A model generated the notes under the pieces. It made no database searches. It was not told where the DNA came from and worked only from the letters and a program-made list of their open reading frames with translations. Shown in pieces: positions 1 through 11,700 of a DNA stretch of 64,000 nucleotides (the stretch's first letter is position 1; the number at the start of each line of letters is the position of its first letter). Origin of the DNA: Hormiphora californensis (lineage: Eukaryota; Ctenophora; Tentaculata; Cydippida; Pleurobrachiidae); assembly GCA_020137815.1 (NCBI GenBank), contig CM035352.1:7670905-7734904 (forward strand). The letters run 5' to 3'. A program made the position numbers and the translations under genes.

Positions 1-984
1 TCAGTATGAGAGGTTCGTTTGGGCGAGGCTGTCATTATTTTCCCTGAGTACAAGTGGAAGAGCTGGATTGTATGGTCGTATCGAACAACTCGGCCAATAT
101 AACGGTTCAACCGCTTCTGGTTGTCCTTTTCCTCTCGTTTGTGGTTGTTTTCGAGTTCTAAAATTCGGTTCCAGTTTAACTTTTTTCTCATCAACTCCTC
201 TTTCAACTCCTCCAATGACTCGTACCTGGGTGTGGATAGAGGATGTTACAGTGAATGCTTATTCAAATAGGCATATTAGTAATAAGTAGTTATTAAGGAT
301 TCTGCAGATCTGATTAGCCAATTAGGCTTGTCAAATCGGAAATAGGACCAAGTATTCACACTACTCGTGGCACGAGTAGTGTGCGGAGAGAAAGAGAGAG
401 AGGCAATGTCAAAATATGCTGAATGGGTGAGCCGTTAACGCTACTTACTCATATGGAGGCATGATCCGGAAACAGCCACATGTCTTTACACAACAGAGTT
501 CCTCTGGCATATCTCTGTTGTCCATTGGCATCATAAACATGTTCGACACAGCCTCACTGCTGTAGTAGGAGCCCAGCATCGAACCCACCTATAGAGAGAG
601 AGAGAGGGGGGGTTAGGGAGATAATTACAATCTGATGTTGTTACCGGTGCGTGGTTATATGTTTCTGAAGAACCTTGAAACGGTCTAGTACAGTACATAA
701 ACACTGGGGAGCTATAATTTAGGTGAATATATATTTTGTACATCTGAAAATTCTCAAGAACTATAAAAGAGAGCTCTCCCTTACTTACGATATACAGTAC
801 GTGTACGTGAGGCCTCCTAATATAAAATAGGTGCACCTACAGTATGTACCACTAACCTGAGTGAGAAGGACGGTGTCCCATACAACTAACCTGGGTGAGA
901 AGGACGGTGTCCCCATACTACTAACCTGGGTGAGTAGGACGGTGTCCCCATATCGCAGATGGGTCTCCTCCTTGCTCATTATAT
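1..984 (-). CDS. 3' end of an unidentified gene (three exons, partial)
   Basis: Three minus-strand exons join in a consistent phase. Exon 984-926 has a TGCAG acceptor and CAG/GTTAGT donor and encodes ...KEETHLRYGDTVLLTQ. Exon 588-449 has a TATAG acceptor and GTAAGTAG donor and encodes VGSMLGSYYSSEAV... through a Cys-rich CCVKTCGCF to PPYE. Exon 43-1 has a TACTCAG acceptor and ends in TGA at 3-1, giving ENNDSLAQTNLSY as the C-terminus. Phases 1, 0 and 2 agree across the junctions, which is the main support. Upstream exons were not found with confidence between 985 and 2300. I do not recognise the family and assign no function. The exon end at 926 is tandemly duplicated into the following intron. 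Confidence 0.42.
846..960. repeat. Three tandem copies of a ~36-bp unit carrying a splice donor
   Basis: A unit with core GGGACACCGTCC is repeated three times. On the minus strand each copy ends in CAG/GTTAGT (TCAG/GTTAGT in the last). The first copy is the 3' end of the exon ending at 926. The other two lie in the intron and reproduce both exon edge and donor. Confidence 0.75.
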
Positions 985-2460
985 CTGCAGTATCAATCCA
1001 TTCTACATCATGCTATAATAACTAGGAGAAGTTACCACAGGAGTATCACCATGATGTGAATTTAGTTATGGACCGGAAAGTAGAAACTAAAATATCAAAA
1101 AGGAATTAGAAGATATAAAAGCACTAAATAAAAGCATTGCCGAGGTCGGGGTAATTTGTTTTCTGTCTCTTATTGAATTTTATAAGAAGCGGATATAGTC
1201 ATTACCGCTCCAGCACTCAAGACGACAGTAGTGGGTAGTTTGCCTTGTACGTCCCCAACTCACACACACACACTGCACTGTTGCAGAGACCGTCAATTAG
1301 GTGCCGTGCCGCACACACTCACATCCTGGAGCAGCTTTCTGCAGCTAGTGACGCGAATATTCTCACTGCATGCACACAATTCACGGTTGCAGGAACGTGA
1401 TACTAAGTTTAAATGCACACAGTTTATCAACGGCAAACGAACAACGGAAATCAGAATTATTTTTGGGTATGTCTGGTGTCTGCAACATTTTAGTAAGAAA
1501 AAAAGAACACATATGTTGACAGACGGTGATACAAACTAACAGCCGCTACTAGGTGCTCCTTCATAAAACACAACGTATGGGTCACGGTGAGTTACCTCTT
1601 TCTGGTATCAGCTATTGATGGTAGTGACAACAACAGAAAATGATTTGATATATCTCAGTTTGAAAAGCAGAATAAAGGCGTATAGGATGGCACAAACCCG
1701 TTGCATCTATGCAAATGCGGAGCAACATACGCATGTCATGGGTCAGGGTATTTCAAAATATTCATAGTGTATCCTCTCGGTTCTCAGCTCTCTCTCTCCT
1801 ACCTTTGTTACCAGAATCGTAATTTAAATTTCATACACACAATGCAAATTAAGAGAAAGCATGAGAAAATGATGATATGTTTCATTGCAACAGAAATGTA
1901 TTGTGTACCAGACAAGAATAGAAAAGTTGGGAATTTTATGAAAAGTGCAACTCAATTGGTAAGCAATCAAAAAGCAAGCGTTCACTACTGATCAGTGTAC
2001 AGGTATCTCGGTATAATGAGATCCAAATAGCAAATGAACTCTCCCAATAGAACTCATGCAGCCCCGACCCCCTTCGGCCCCCTCTCTCATCCTTGTTGGA
2101 GTATGTTGCAAAAGTGAAAGGGCGGTAGATGTGTTACCACTTACCAGCCTTCTTCCTATATCGTAAGAGGACCGCTAAATTGTGTACTATTACTTGGACG
2201 ACTATACTGTAGTACTATTTCTGGACCTGAGATTTAAATTAAACACGTACAAACTACAACAAGAAGTTTTGTCACGACATATTAACTTTCGTGAAATGTA
2301 TTTACTATCGATCTTGGACTGCAGTACTGGACTGGGACAAGTTGAGTTACATTTTACTTTCAGTTACTAATACAGCTGTTCGCTTTATCATCTGGATATT
2401 CAAACGTGACTAAAAGTATAGTGACGGATATTAACATATGCGTATATGCAACTAAGATCA
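985..2460. other. Stretch without a recognised gene
   Basis: No open frame here shows family motifs or protein-like composition. Possible very short minus-strand exons flanked by GT donors near 1590 and 2150 could belong to the gene ending at 1, but they are too short to support. Confidence 0.4.
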
Positions 2461-2489
2461 GACGAAGCTGAGAAAGATCGGATGATAGA

Positions 2490-2840
2490 AAGCAGGTAGA
2501 GCGGGTAGGAGAGATACTGATAGTGGGAGAGTCGGAGAGGGGGTAGGAGAGATATAGGAGAGCTACTGATAGTGGGAGAGTCGGAGAGGGGGTAGGAGAG
2601 ATATAGGAGAGATACTGATAGTGGGAGAGCGGGTAGGAGAGATACTGATTGTTGGAGAGGGGGTAGGAGAGATACTGATAGTGGGAGAGTCGGAGGAGTG
2701 AGGGGTTAAGAGAGATACTGATAGTGGGAGAGGGGTTAGGAGAGATACTGATAGTGGGAGAGCGCTGAGGGGTTAGGAGAGATACTGATAGTTGGGAGAG
2801 GGGTTAGGAGAGATACTGATAGCTGGGAGAGTAGGAGGAA
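2490..2840. repeat. GA-rich minisatellite (~40-bp unit)
   Basis: About nine imperfect copies of a unit containing GAGATACTGATAGTGGGAG, with some copies carrying an extra AGTCGGAGAGGGGGTAGG block. Frames through it are purely repeat-derived. Confidence 0.8.
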
Positions 2841-2869
2841 GTAGGAAGGGTCGGCAAAACGGAGTACAA

Positions 2870-3164
2870 GAGAGAGAGCTATAAGCAGGGAATGGTATAG
2901 AGGTATTGAGAGGGAGAGAGGGAGGGAGAGATAGAGAGAGAGATAGAGAGAGACGAGCAAAAACGATGATGACCATTGAGATAACTAGCGCACACGCACA
3001 CACCTTCAGAGTGACCATGAATAGAATGGATTGTACCAAGCAGGTTGTTTCTACTGGTCCATCGTGGCTTCAAACACCCAATAGACCCATTATAGCTATC
3101 TTCACAACACCTCTCCTACCTCCATCCCCTCCCTCTCTCTCTCTGATCTCTCTCTCTCTCTCTC

Positions 3165-3196
<32 letters not shown>

Positions 3197-3245
3197 CCTT
3201 TCTCTCTGTCTCCCCTCTCTCTCTCTCTCTCTCGGCTCTCTTTAT
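2870..3245. repeat. (GA)n tract followed by (CT)n tract
   Basis: GAGAGA-rich sequence lies at about 2870-2955 and CTCTCT-rich sequence at about 3125-3240, with about 170 bp of unique sequence between. The opposite-strand complementarity makes a potential large hairpin. Confidence 0.7.
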
Positions 3246-4000
3246 CATGAAACAAGACAGGAAATCAGTGGGGTTCCACGAACGTGGTAGACCATAATGC
3301 CCACTAACTAGAGTAGCTTGTATCATAATGGGTCCAGTGCAGTGAGAGCTAGTTCATAAAACCATTGGGGGACGTGGCATATGGCACTCAGAGAAAATGA
3401 ATGAACTATGATCCGGCTGGTATTGTTAAGTAGACGATAAAACATATTCTCACTTGTACTTCACAATTAAATAGAAGCTGAAAAAGTAAAGGAGCATGAA
3501 ACATGAGCTGTGAGCGGTTGAGTTTTATGCTACTGCTAATATACAACTATTCCGACTCGATTGTCATGGGTAGTATGAAGATATGGGTCTTGTAATTAAA
3601 AGTATTCGTATCTATGGAGGATCGGCTGTACATATCCTATGATACATACACTTTGTTCAGATCATTAGTATGGTATATACAAAGGGCCCTTTTTCTCAGT
3701 ATACACAGTAAGATAGTAGTAATTTTAAACTGATAGGGCAAATGGAAATTCTAAATGTACCTCGCTTCGTGATCACTGATCGCCACAAGGATATGTATTA
3801 TGTAAAGTATCCAGACCTACATTCATCTCATGTGGATAGTATCTTGTGGTATATAAAGAAACCTATTATCTTGATATAATCAATATGGAGGAGGGGGACA
3901 AGGTCAATATACGTGACGTCGCGAATGCTAAACTAACTATGCAATGAGAAAGTAGATAATGGCCACAATTATTGAAAGAACATGTGTTGTGGATGGGGGC
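3246..4000. other. Stretch without a recognised gene
   Basis: AT-rich sequence with short frames only. No motif, RNA gene or repeat was recognised. Confidence 0.4.
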
Positions 4001-5197
4001 CAAGTGGGGTGGATGAGAGAGACGAGAGTGAGAGGGGTGAGGAGTTGAGAGAGAGAGAGAAGGACCGGAGGCAGGTCTGGTGAATGTCACTTTCGAGGCA
4101 GAGCTCGGGACGTGCGGACATAGCTTCGGAGGCAGAGGAGAGCCCTGATGGATGTACGGAGATGCGAGTAACGGTGAGGATTAGGGGGAGGAGAGAGAGG
4201 AGAAGGTAGCTGTTTTTAGGGAGAGGGTAAAAGAGAGAGAGAGAAGAGCACGTGAGCTAGTTGGGAGATAACATGAGAGAGCGAAAATGAAGAAGAGTGA
4301 AGAGGACGAGGAAACGGATGAAAAGAAAAAAGGAAGAACGAAGGGAGAGAGACGAAAGAGGGAGAAACGAGAGAGAAGAGAGAAGATAGAGAAAGATAGA
4401 GAGAGATAGTGAGAGAGAGGATGATGAACAACTTGAAAAAGGGCATCACATGAAAAAAGCCATTCCTCCTCCTGCCCCCAGAGAAAAGCATGCTCCTTCT
4501 TCTTTCTCCCCCCTCTCGTCCTTTGTGAGCATCTGAGGGTTGTTTGATTCAGTCGCGTCTTTGAACACAACGTGACTAAATGAATCCAATCTAAACGCTG
4601 TAAACTGTGGTCGTTGATCAAGACTTTAAACAAATAGAACGAGATACTGGTTAATTTAAGATGGTCGACGAAAAAAAAATTAACGACGGACGGGTTAGCG
4701 GAAAGACGTGAGGGCGGAAGTCCGGCGTGGAGGGCGTTGGGGGCAGCGTGGGGGAGGGGTGGGGTATGTTCATCCGTCTTCGACCGTCGGCCTTGGCTGC
4801 AATCGTATTTTTCCATACCCTTCTGAACAAACTGCACCATTGAAAACAATTCCGCGGTGCAGTGCAACTTAGTGAGGGACAAAGTTGCTGACACCTCTTT
4901 CCTCATTGTAGAGAGTGGGGGAAAAACACTTTAAATTAGTGTATTGACTCGCTGACACGGGGAAAAGAAAAAGAATGCAGATGAGAGGAGAGAGAGAGAG
5001 AGAGAGAGAGAGGAGATGAGAGAGAAGAGAGAGAGAGACGAGAGGAGAGAGAGAGAGAGAGAGAGAGAGATGAGAGGAGAGAGAGAGAGAGAGATGAAAG
5101 AGGAGAAAAGAAGAGGTTAGAGAGAAAGAGCATAAGGATCAGAGAACTAGCGATATATAGATGTCTATCTTATAGAGCTGCAATAGATATACTCATA

Positions 5198-5264
<67 letters not shown>

Positions 5265-5270
5265 CTTTTC
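4001..5270. repeat. GA-rich low-complexity region with a perfect (CT)n array
   Basis: Long GAGAGA tracts occur at about 4035-4065, 4200-4420 and 4985-5130, and an almost uninterrupted CT array at about 5200-5260. Large minus-strand frames here translate to Ser/Leu/Phe repeats and are explained by the low complexity. Between 4430 and 4900 the sequence is not repetitive but shows no gene. Confidence 0.7.
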
Positions 5271-6410
5271 CCCCACACTGCATGATGTCTGCATATAATG
5301 TTTGAAACACGAAAGGAGGAAACACTGTAATTAGAACGACTCTAAATTTCAATGATTCCTGGGACATCCAATTGAGATTGGGAAATTAATTGATCAAGAT
5401 TAAAACGATCTCTCGTGGGAAAGTCATGAATAAAAAACAGCTCCTGTCCACACCCATTATAGAGGCGGAGACTGGGAGAGAGGGGGACGAGATTCGGTCA
5501 CATACAGACGCATGGTTTTACTTCTTCAATGCTCACACTGCATTCTGTGAGGGTTCGGTAAATCAACTTCTTCTATCTGTATATTATTATATTAGACGTC
5601 GATCAGTCCCCCAAACTGAAAACAGCAGTATGGATAGAATGTACAATGCGGGTGGCTGACGTGGGACAAATGTCAATTATAATCGGAGATAGAATATACT
5701 CCAAGTACAAACATTATACGAAGTAGGAACGGAGAGATTAACAACAATGGGAGAATACAAAATGAGTATGTCAAGGGTAAAGAGAGAGTGGAGGAAGAGA
5801 GATAAAGAGAGAGAGAGTGAGAGGGAGAAAGAGAGAAAGGTTGGATCCTGCTGAGAAGGAAGTGGTCAAATGATTAGACCGAACAAATAATTTGAATCAA
5901 GTTAGCACGTAACAGCAGCCACGTAGGTACAGGACAATAACTCAATTTCACCCACTGCAGCACGCATCTATATCGAACAGCAACTTGGATGTAATTGTTG
6001 CGGTTTCCAGATGGAATTCATGAAACTCATTTGCCGGAATTCGTTATCTCAATTATACTCATTTATTTAGTATTCCTGAAGGAATAAATATTTCCCACGG
6101 TCCAGGAAATGGGCTCTATTAAGTACAAGTGTGTCTGTATGACGTATGGCGTAGGAACAGGGAATTAGGAAAGTTGACATTGTTAGTGTACGAAATACAT
6201 TTGCGCGCCGATGTATTGTACACCAGTGTACTGTAACTGCCACAATTCAATAATTCTCCCAACCCCTACAAAATAACGACTTCAGATTTATTAAAATCCG
6301 CAGCAACAGTTGCTAAACAAGTAAAAACTAAAACACACAAAATATACATCAGCTATAGACATATTCACAGCATTTCAGCACGATATCGACAAAAAACACT
6401 TTATATTTCA
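5271..6410. other. Stretch without a recognised gene
   Basis: AT-rich intergenic sequence downstream of the FAM47E-like gene. It has a GA-rich patch at about 5790-5840 and only short frames. Confidence 0.4.
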
Positions 6411-8303
6411 TCAATTTGATTGTCCCCTAAGAGATTTTGCACTGGGTACATTCTTCACGGACCCAGTTTCTTCCTTTATAGGTGGCTCTACAGTCTGTAA
6501 AAAGTCCGGTCGACGGAGATTCTTCCTATCAATATACTCTCTGAAGGAAATGGCGCCGTGCATGTAGGTTAGGGTAGAATCCAGTTCCCTGCTTTTCAGT
6601 TTGGCTTCTGAGACAGTGTTCATGGTATCGGCCCTCGGGTCTGAGAGGCCCTGAGGATTGTTCTTGTGTTTCCATAGGTCCACGGGAAGGTACCACGCAC
6701 CGTACTAAAGGAGAGAGAGGGTAGTTAGATTGGCAGGGGGAGGGAGGGACAGAATCAACATTATTGGTAGGGAAGAGATATATTGGAAGGGGATAATCTC
6801 TCTGTTATCTTGCTGATGTACCTGATGTCTAATCCAATGATTCTGTTTATCCAGATTAACATTATGAGGCGTATCACCTCGCTTTATAGTGAGGTTCTTC
6901 ACCCCGTACTGCAACAGGCTGGGTAGATCTGGAGACACCATGGCCCCATTCCTCAACTCCAGTGGGACATCCGATAGTTGGACCACGTGGATTGGTACTG
7001 ACAGGGCGGGTTTAGTTTCATACCCGCTGGCAAACAGACTGAATACTGTGCTTTCTTCGATGTTGTTTTGAGAGGAATCACCACCAAGATCACGGACCCA
7101 GTCACAGAAATCTTTTGTTACTCGCTGTAAAATAGGGGAAGGTAATTGGATAAGTTGGGAGAAAACAGAGTGACAACTCTGTACGTCAGGACTCAGATGG
7201 ACGTCTGACACTGTGTCCTCACCCCAATAAAGGGACACATAATGGAAACATAATGTGCCCAAGATGGACGCCAGGGGAATGTATAATGTATACCTGTATT
7301 TTGGTGTGTCCAGAGCCCCTTTCCTGGGGACCCGCTGTTGAGCTGTTGTCGTCAAATGGCTCCTCACTGGGGTACCACTTGAAGCAGTTTGCAGTGTGGG
7401 ACTTCTCGGCCTGCTCACCACTGGGGAGGGGAGGTAGTGAGTTGGTGAAGTTAGTAGGGGGAGGGGGTGATAGTCAGTGGCCTGGGGGGGGGGGGGGGGG
7501 GGGGGGACGGTGGTCGTGGGAGGAGAGTTGTTGAGTAAGGGGTTAGTTAAAAATTAGTTACCTGTCCTTGCTAGAGTGAGATCTGATTGAATCGAGTGCC
7601 TTCTGTGATGAAGCAGTACCCTCCTCGCTGCCAGACCCTCCATCTTCACTACCACTGCACTCACTGGAGCTGAAATGTCAGAGAGTTAGTGTCACAATAA
7701 TAAAACAGCAGCACACTTGATCTACCGAACCCTGAACTAAAATACGGTGTGAGACACACATAAAGCAATACTTCCCCTCCCAACTACCCCCTCCCCGATT
7801 CCACACAGTAGTCCTACAACTACAACTACAACCACCGACCTATTGTGTCTCATATCAGGATCTAGGTGTCTACAATTTCTTCAAACACGTCAGGTGCCAC
7901 TGCCTCTTCATAATGCGGGAACACAGCCAGGGGATGACCAGTCAGACCACTTTCTATCACGTTAATATACTCCATCTGGGCCTTCCTCCGTGGCACTTTC
8001 CTGTTCATTAATAGCACTGGCAGGTTTTTGGCCATCCAGCGGTGGTAGACGGGGTAGGAGAGCGCCTGGTCTGGTTCCATCTTTCTTGGTTAGGTAGGGT
8101 TGAGCAGACATGGTCTCCCTGGGTATTCCCGTTCTATAATCATCTCCCCCTTCCTTGACAAACAACCAGTTACTAGATAAAAGAGCTCCTGATGGTTTGC
8201 TGGATAGGTACTTTTGTCTCAGACGCTCCGAGTACCATGGGTAGTGTTTGGGGGTCTTTTTAGTTGGTGGAACGGTCCACAAATCGTACTTGTGTTCAGC
8301 CAT
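6411..8303 (-). CDS. FAM47E: FAM47E-like protein
   Basis: Five minus-strand exons with GT-AG borders and matching phases: 8303-7840, 7669-7562, 7420-7294, 7124-6822, 6704-6411 (stop at 6413-6411). The start at 8303 gives MAEHKYDLWTVPP. Family-diagnostic segments appear in the FAM47E order: NWLFVKEGGDDYRTG, then YPVYHRW, then LTGHPLAVFPHYEE, then KDFCDWVRDLGG with DVPLELRNG, and last YGAWYLPVDLWK opening the final exon. These correspond to FAM47E's FVKEG, HPLAHYPHLEE, NDFCDW, VPLELK and YGAWYL motifs, recalled from memory. The frame breaks near 8085 (one extra base) and near 7866 (one missing or two extra) inside exon 1. The biochemical role is poorly known; vertebrate members are expressed in testis. 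It lies 400 bp downstream of DNAH10 on the same strand, which is compatible with a cilium or sperm role (inference). Confidence 0.75.
7484..7506 (+). repeat. Homopolymer G(23) in an intron
   Basis: An uninterrupted run of 23 G lies in the intron between 7421 and 7561 of the FAM47E-like gene, where it reads as poly-C. Length is likely to be unreliable in any assembly. Confidence 0.9.
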
Positions 8304-8439
8304 TTGACATGCTGTGTGTTCTACAGAGCAAGAGAGAGTTAGTAAGGTGGGAATTGAGAGAGAGTAAGGTGGGAGGTGGGTTAACTGTGTTGCAGAGCTT
8401 GTGAGACTGCGTGTATTTGCAAGCAATGATTGTGCTACT

Positions 8440-8453
8440 GTTGTCATGGCCAC
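8440..8453. promoter_or_regulatory. Candidate RFX X-box upstream of the FAM47E-like gene
   Basis: GTTGTCATGGCCAC lies about 140 bp upstream of the start at 8303. Its reverse complement GTGGCCATGACAAC fits the RFX consensus GTNRCC(0-3)RGYAAC with one mismatch. The position suits a ciliary-gene promoter, but one near-match is weak evidence. Confidence 0.3.
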
Positions 8454-8708
8454 AGTTGATGTTACTACGCGCACGCAGCTACACACATCACAGTTATGTA
8501 GCCGCGCGCTACGCAAAGTGGGGGACGGGGGATTGAAACAACGATGTGGGACAAAAACGGTTACAATGTACAGTTTTCTACAAAATAATTTACAGTTTTT
8601 CTTGATATGACTTACAAACCAAAAAACACTAACCAAACCAAAAAACATGCAGCGATAATAAGACCCTAAAATCTCTCCTATGAGTGTATAAAAAGTGTTT
8701 TTAATTCT

Positions 8709-11700
8709 TTAATCGGCGTTCAACATTAGAGCAACACCCTGTAGGACCCAATGAGAGGTGTGTTCCTTAGTGGTAATATCCGCTTCAAATACAAGACCTA
8801 CTCCCATAGCGTTACGTCTCTCTGAGGTAGTGTAGACGGGTGTTCGGAAGGTGTTCTGGAGCTTCAACCTATGTGCCTCAATTGGTATCACTTTTAGAAT
8901 CGGTAACTCCTCGACCAATATCTTTGGCTTGCTCTTTCTCAGACAACTATTTTCAACATCCCAGGTTCCGCCCTCTAGATACAGACCCTCCACATAGCAC
9001 CCATTATGCAGCTTCTCTCTCACATCACCCGCCTTAACGTGCTGTGTGACAGTTGTGTACAGGGTGCTCTTATCAAGTGGCCATCCGTTCTTTCTGCAGG
9101 TAGCCTGGACCAGTGCAGTGAGATAAGATTCAGGGATGTGAAGTCCTGACAGCCACATCACCGCTGGTTCACCCTTCTCTATCCACTCTATGTACTGAGT
9201 GTATCTCCTCTCGAAGTGAGCTATCCAGTTACCAAGACTCTTCAGAGTGTCAGGTGCGAGCCGCCTCCAACTGGCTGGTATCTGACCATTGAACAGAGCT
9301 TTAGCTACCTCATCCAACTCTGCACTCATACCAACTTCTCCGGCTAGAGCTCTCTTTAGAGTCATTACACTCATCTTCATTTTAAATATCAGGGCATTGA
9401 ACCTCTCCAACTCTTGTAGTAGTACAACTGCAGTGGGGGTTATCTCACCAAGCTGTTTCCTAATTCTGTCCAACTCAAACAACACCGGTAATTTCTCCTC
9501 TATGTCAGATGCTACCTTTTCGATGTACTGCTCCCTACTTATACCTCCATCAGAACTAGAAGTCTGGGGCTGCAGTTCGATCATGTAACTACACATGTCC
9601 TTAGCTGCATTGGTGAAGTATCCTATCTCGGCGTTGCTATGGAGTCCAAATACACAGGGTGTGTTGGCGAGGGGTAGACTATCGATATACTCCAAGAACT
9701 TGTCTCTAGTGCTCTCTTTAGGGATGTTGTAGGAGATTTCCTTGTCTTTGTAGAAGAAGAATGGTTGGAAGGAATCGAAGATGAAGTCTCCCATGTATTC
9801 GTCCATGTAGGTGTTGATGATACGTCTATCGAATTCATCTATCGCTCTGCCACCATACATAACCTCTCCGATTAGGTACTTTAGAGAACTCCAGGGGATC
9901 TTGCCGTCTATCTCCATCGACTTATCCAGATAAGTCTTGATCAGCTCCATACAGACCCGGAAATCAGACTCGTTGAAGTCATACGGGATGTTCCAACCTA
10001 TCTTACCGTACTTTCGACGTTCCTGTACGACAGCGTGGAAGAAGGCCAGTACAAATACCAACTCAGGATAGGCTTTGTGGCTGCAATCTTGGAGGGCTTG
10101 GGATGGGATCTTGACAAATGTCTGTCGGAGATTTAGTTTCAAACCGTTTGGAGGCTCTGTAACCACCTTGAATGAACGCTGCAGGATGCCAACAGGGAAT
10201 TTGGGTGTCGGTTCGGTAGTCAGCCATAACCTGAACTCTGGATGTGGTTTCTGGATCTTTTCTAGCGCCTTTTCAAGATCAATCAGCCAGTTAACGAGAA
10301 GATGACAATTCTGCAACATGAGCCACTGTCCACGTGTAATGGCTGTGTCAAGCAGCTGGAGGGCAGCTTTCTCCTGTCCCTGACCCATGGCAAGGAACTT
10401 GAGTCGGTTTCCCCCGAATCCAGTCCTATCTGCCAGTTTCATCAAATCAGAAGCTGGATCAGACCCAGGACTAAGGATAAAGACGACAGGAGAGATGGGA
10501 GAGGATTGTTCAAGGATCGCCTCGAAGGTCACAACGGGAGGGGTGACATATTTCTCACCCATTTGAGCGGTGACGTAGTTGGTGACACCACGGTATACCC
10601 GGTCAACTCGGAAACATTTCAGGAGACATAGTTTCTGGAAATCGCCCATTTTGTCTTCCAGACCACCGGGTACTGGACGAGATTCAGGGTCATCCATTTC
10701 TGCCCAAGTCTTCCACTTGGCTCCATCCCTCTCGACCATTCCGGGGACATCGCCAAGAGAGTGACACACCTCCCCAAACTTCACCAAATCTTCCCAACCC
10801 TGATCTGGGATCCACGGGTGGGGCTTCTTCCTAGCACTCTTCTCCAGTGAAATGTTACCCTTGACAAAGAAATCAAGCTCTTCATTCCTGAGTTCATCCC
10901 TCGCTTGTAGAATCTTGATAGTCATCTGGAAGGAGAACAGCAACTTGTGGATCTCGAACAGACCCGTACAGGCGTAGGCGTAGATATTCTGGGTTAGAGT
11001 GTCGATGATATTTCGTAGCCTCTTGTTGAGAAGGGAATCAGGGAGGGATCGGCGAAGTGAGATGTTGAATACCTCAAGGAACGCCATCAGGGAATACTGG
11101 TACATAGGATTAATGACTGACATGTCCGAGAGAACGAAGAAGAGAACTGCACCACGGTTCGCTGCCATTCTGTATCCATCTCGAGCCCGCTCAATGTCAA
11201 CTCCCTGTCTTCACTGACAGTTTCAGTTTCTCTGTAACCTCCGCAGCCTTGGTCTTGGTGTCCTTCCAGAGTGGAGATCAGCTCAGGTATTATCGAGCAT
11301 GTTACCAGTAGGAGTTGGCCAACTCCCTGAGGAGAGTGTCCTCCAGATCCTTCAGCTTTTGTTTATTCTGGAAGGTCTCCTGGATCAACTTCTCTCTCTG
11401 CTCCTCCAGTTCCGGTCTCTCATACTTGACAATCACACTTAGCAGCTGATCTTCCAGACCCTTGAGGGTTACAGTGTAATTGATTACCATACTCTTACCA
11501 AACACTCCAGGGCTGTACTTGGGATTAGCAAGTTTGGTATCCAGGTAAAGTCGGAAGTTTGGATCGTAATCGACCTCCTTATCTCCCAGCACGATGTACT
11601 GTCTCTGTCCAGTACCCTTGATATTCCGCTCCAGGACGTTGTCAATAACAGGATCAATGTACTCATCAACATCCTTGAACAGGAATGGGAAACCGTACTT

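Noticed and set aside
4080-4180. Possible plus-strand exon (VNVTFEAELGTCGHSFGG...) with a donor-like GTGAGG
   Set aside because: It is short, needs a +1 correction to stay open, has no adjoining exon and no family match.
2736-5133. Long minus-strand open frames rich in Ser, Leu and Phe
   Set aside because: They are generated by GA/CT dinucleotide tracts, which have no stop codons, and show no protein-like composition outside the tracts.
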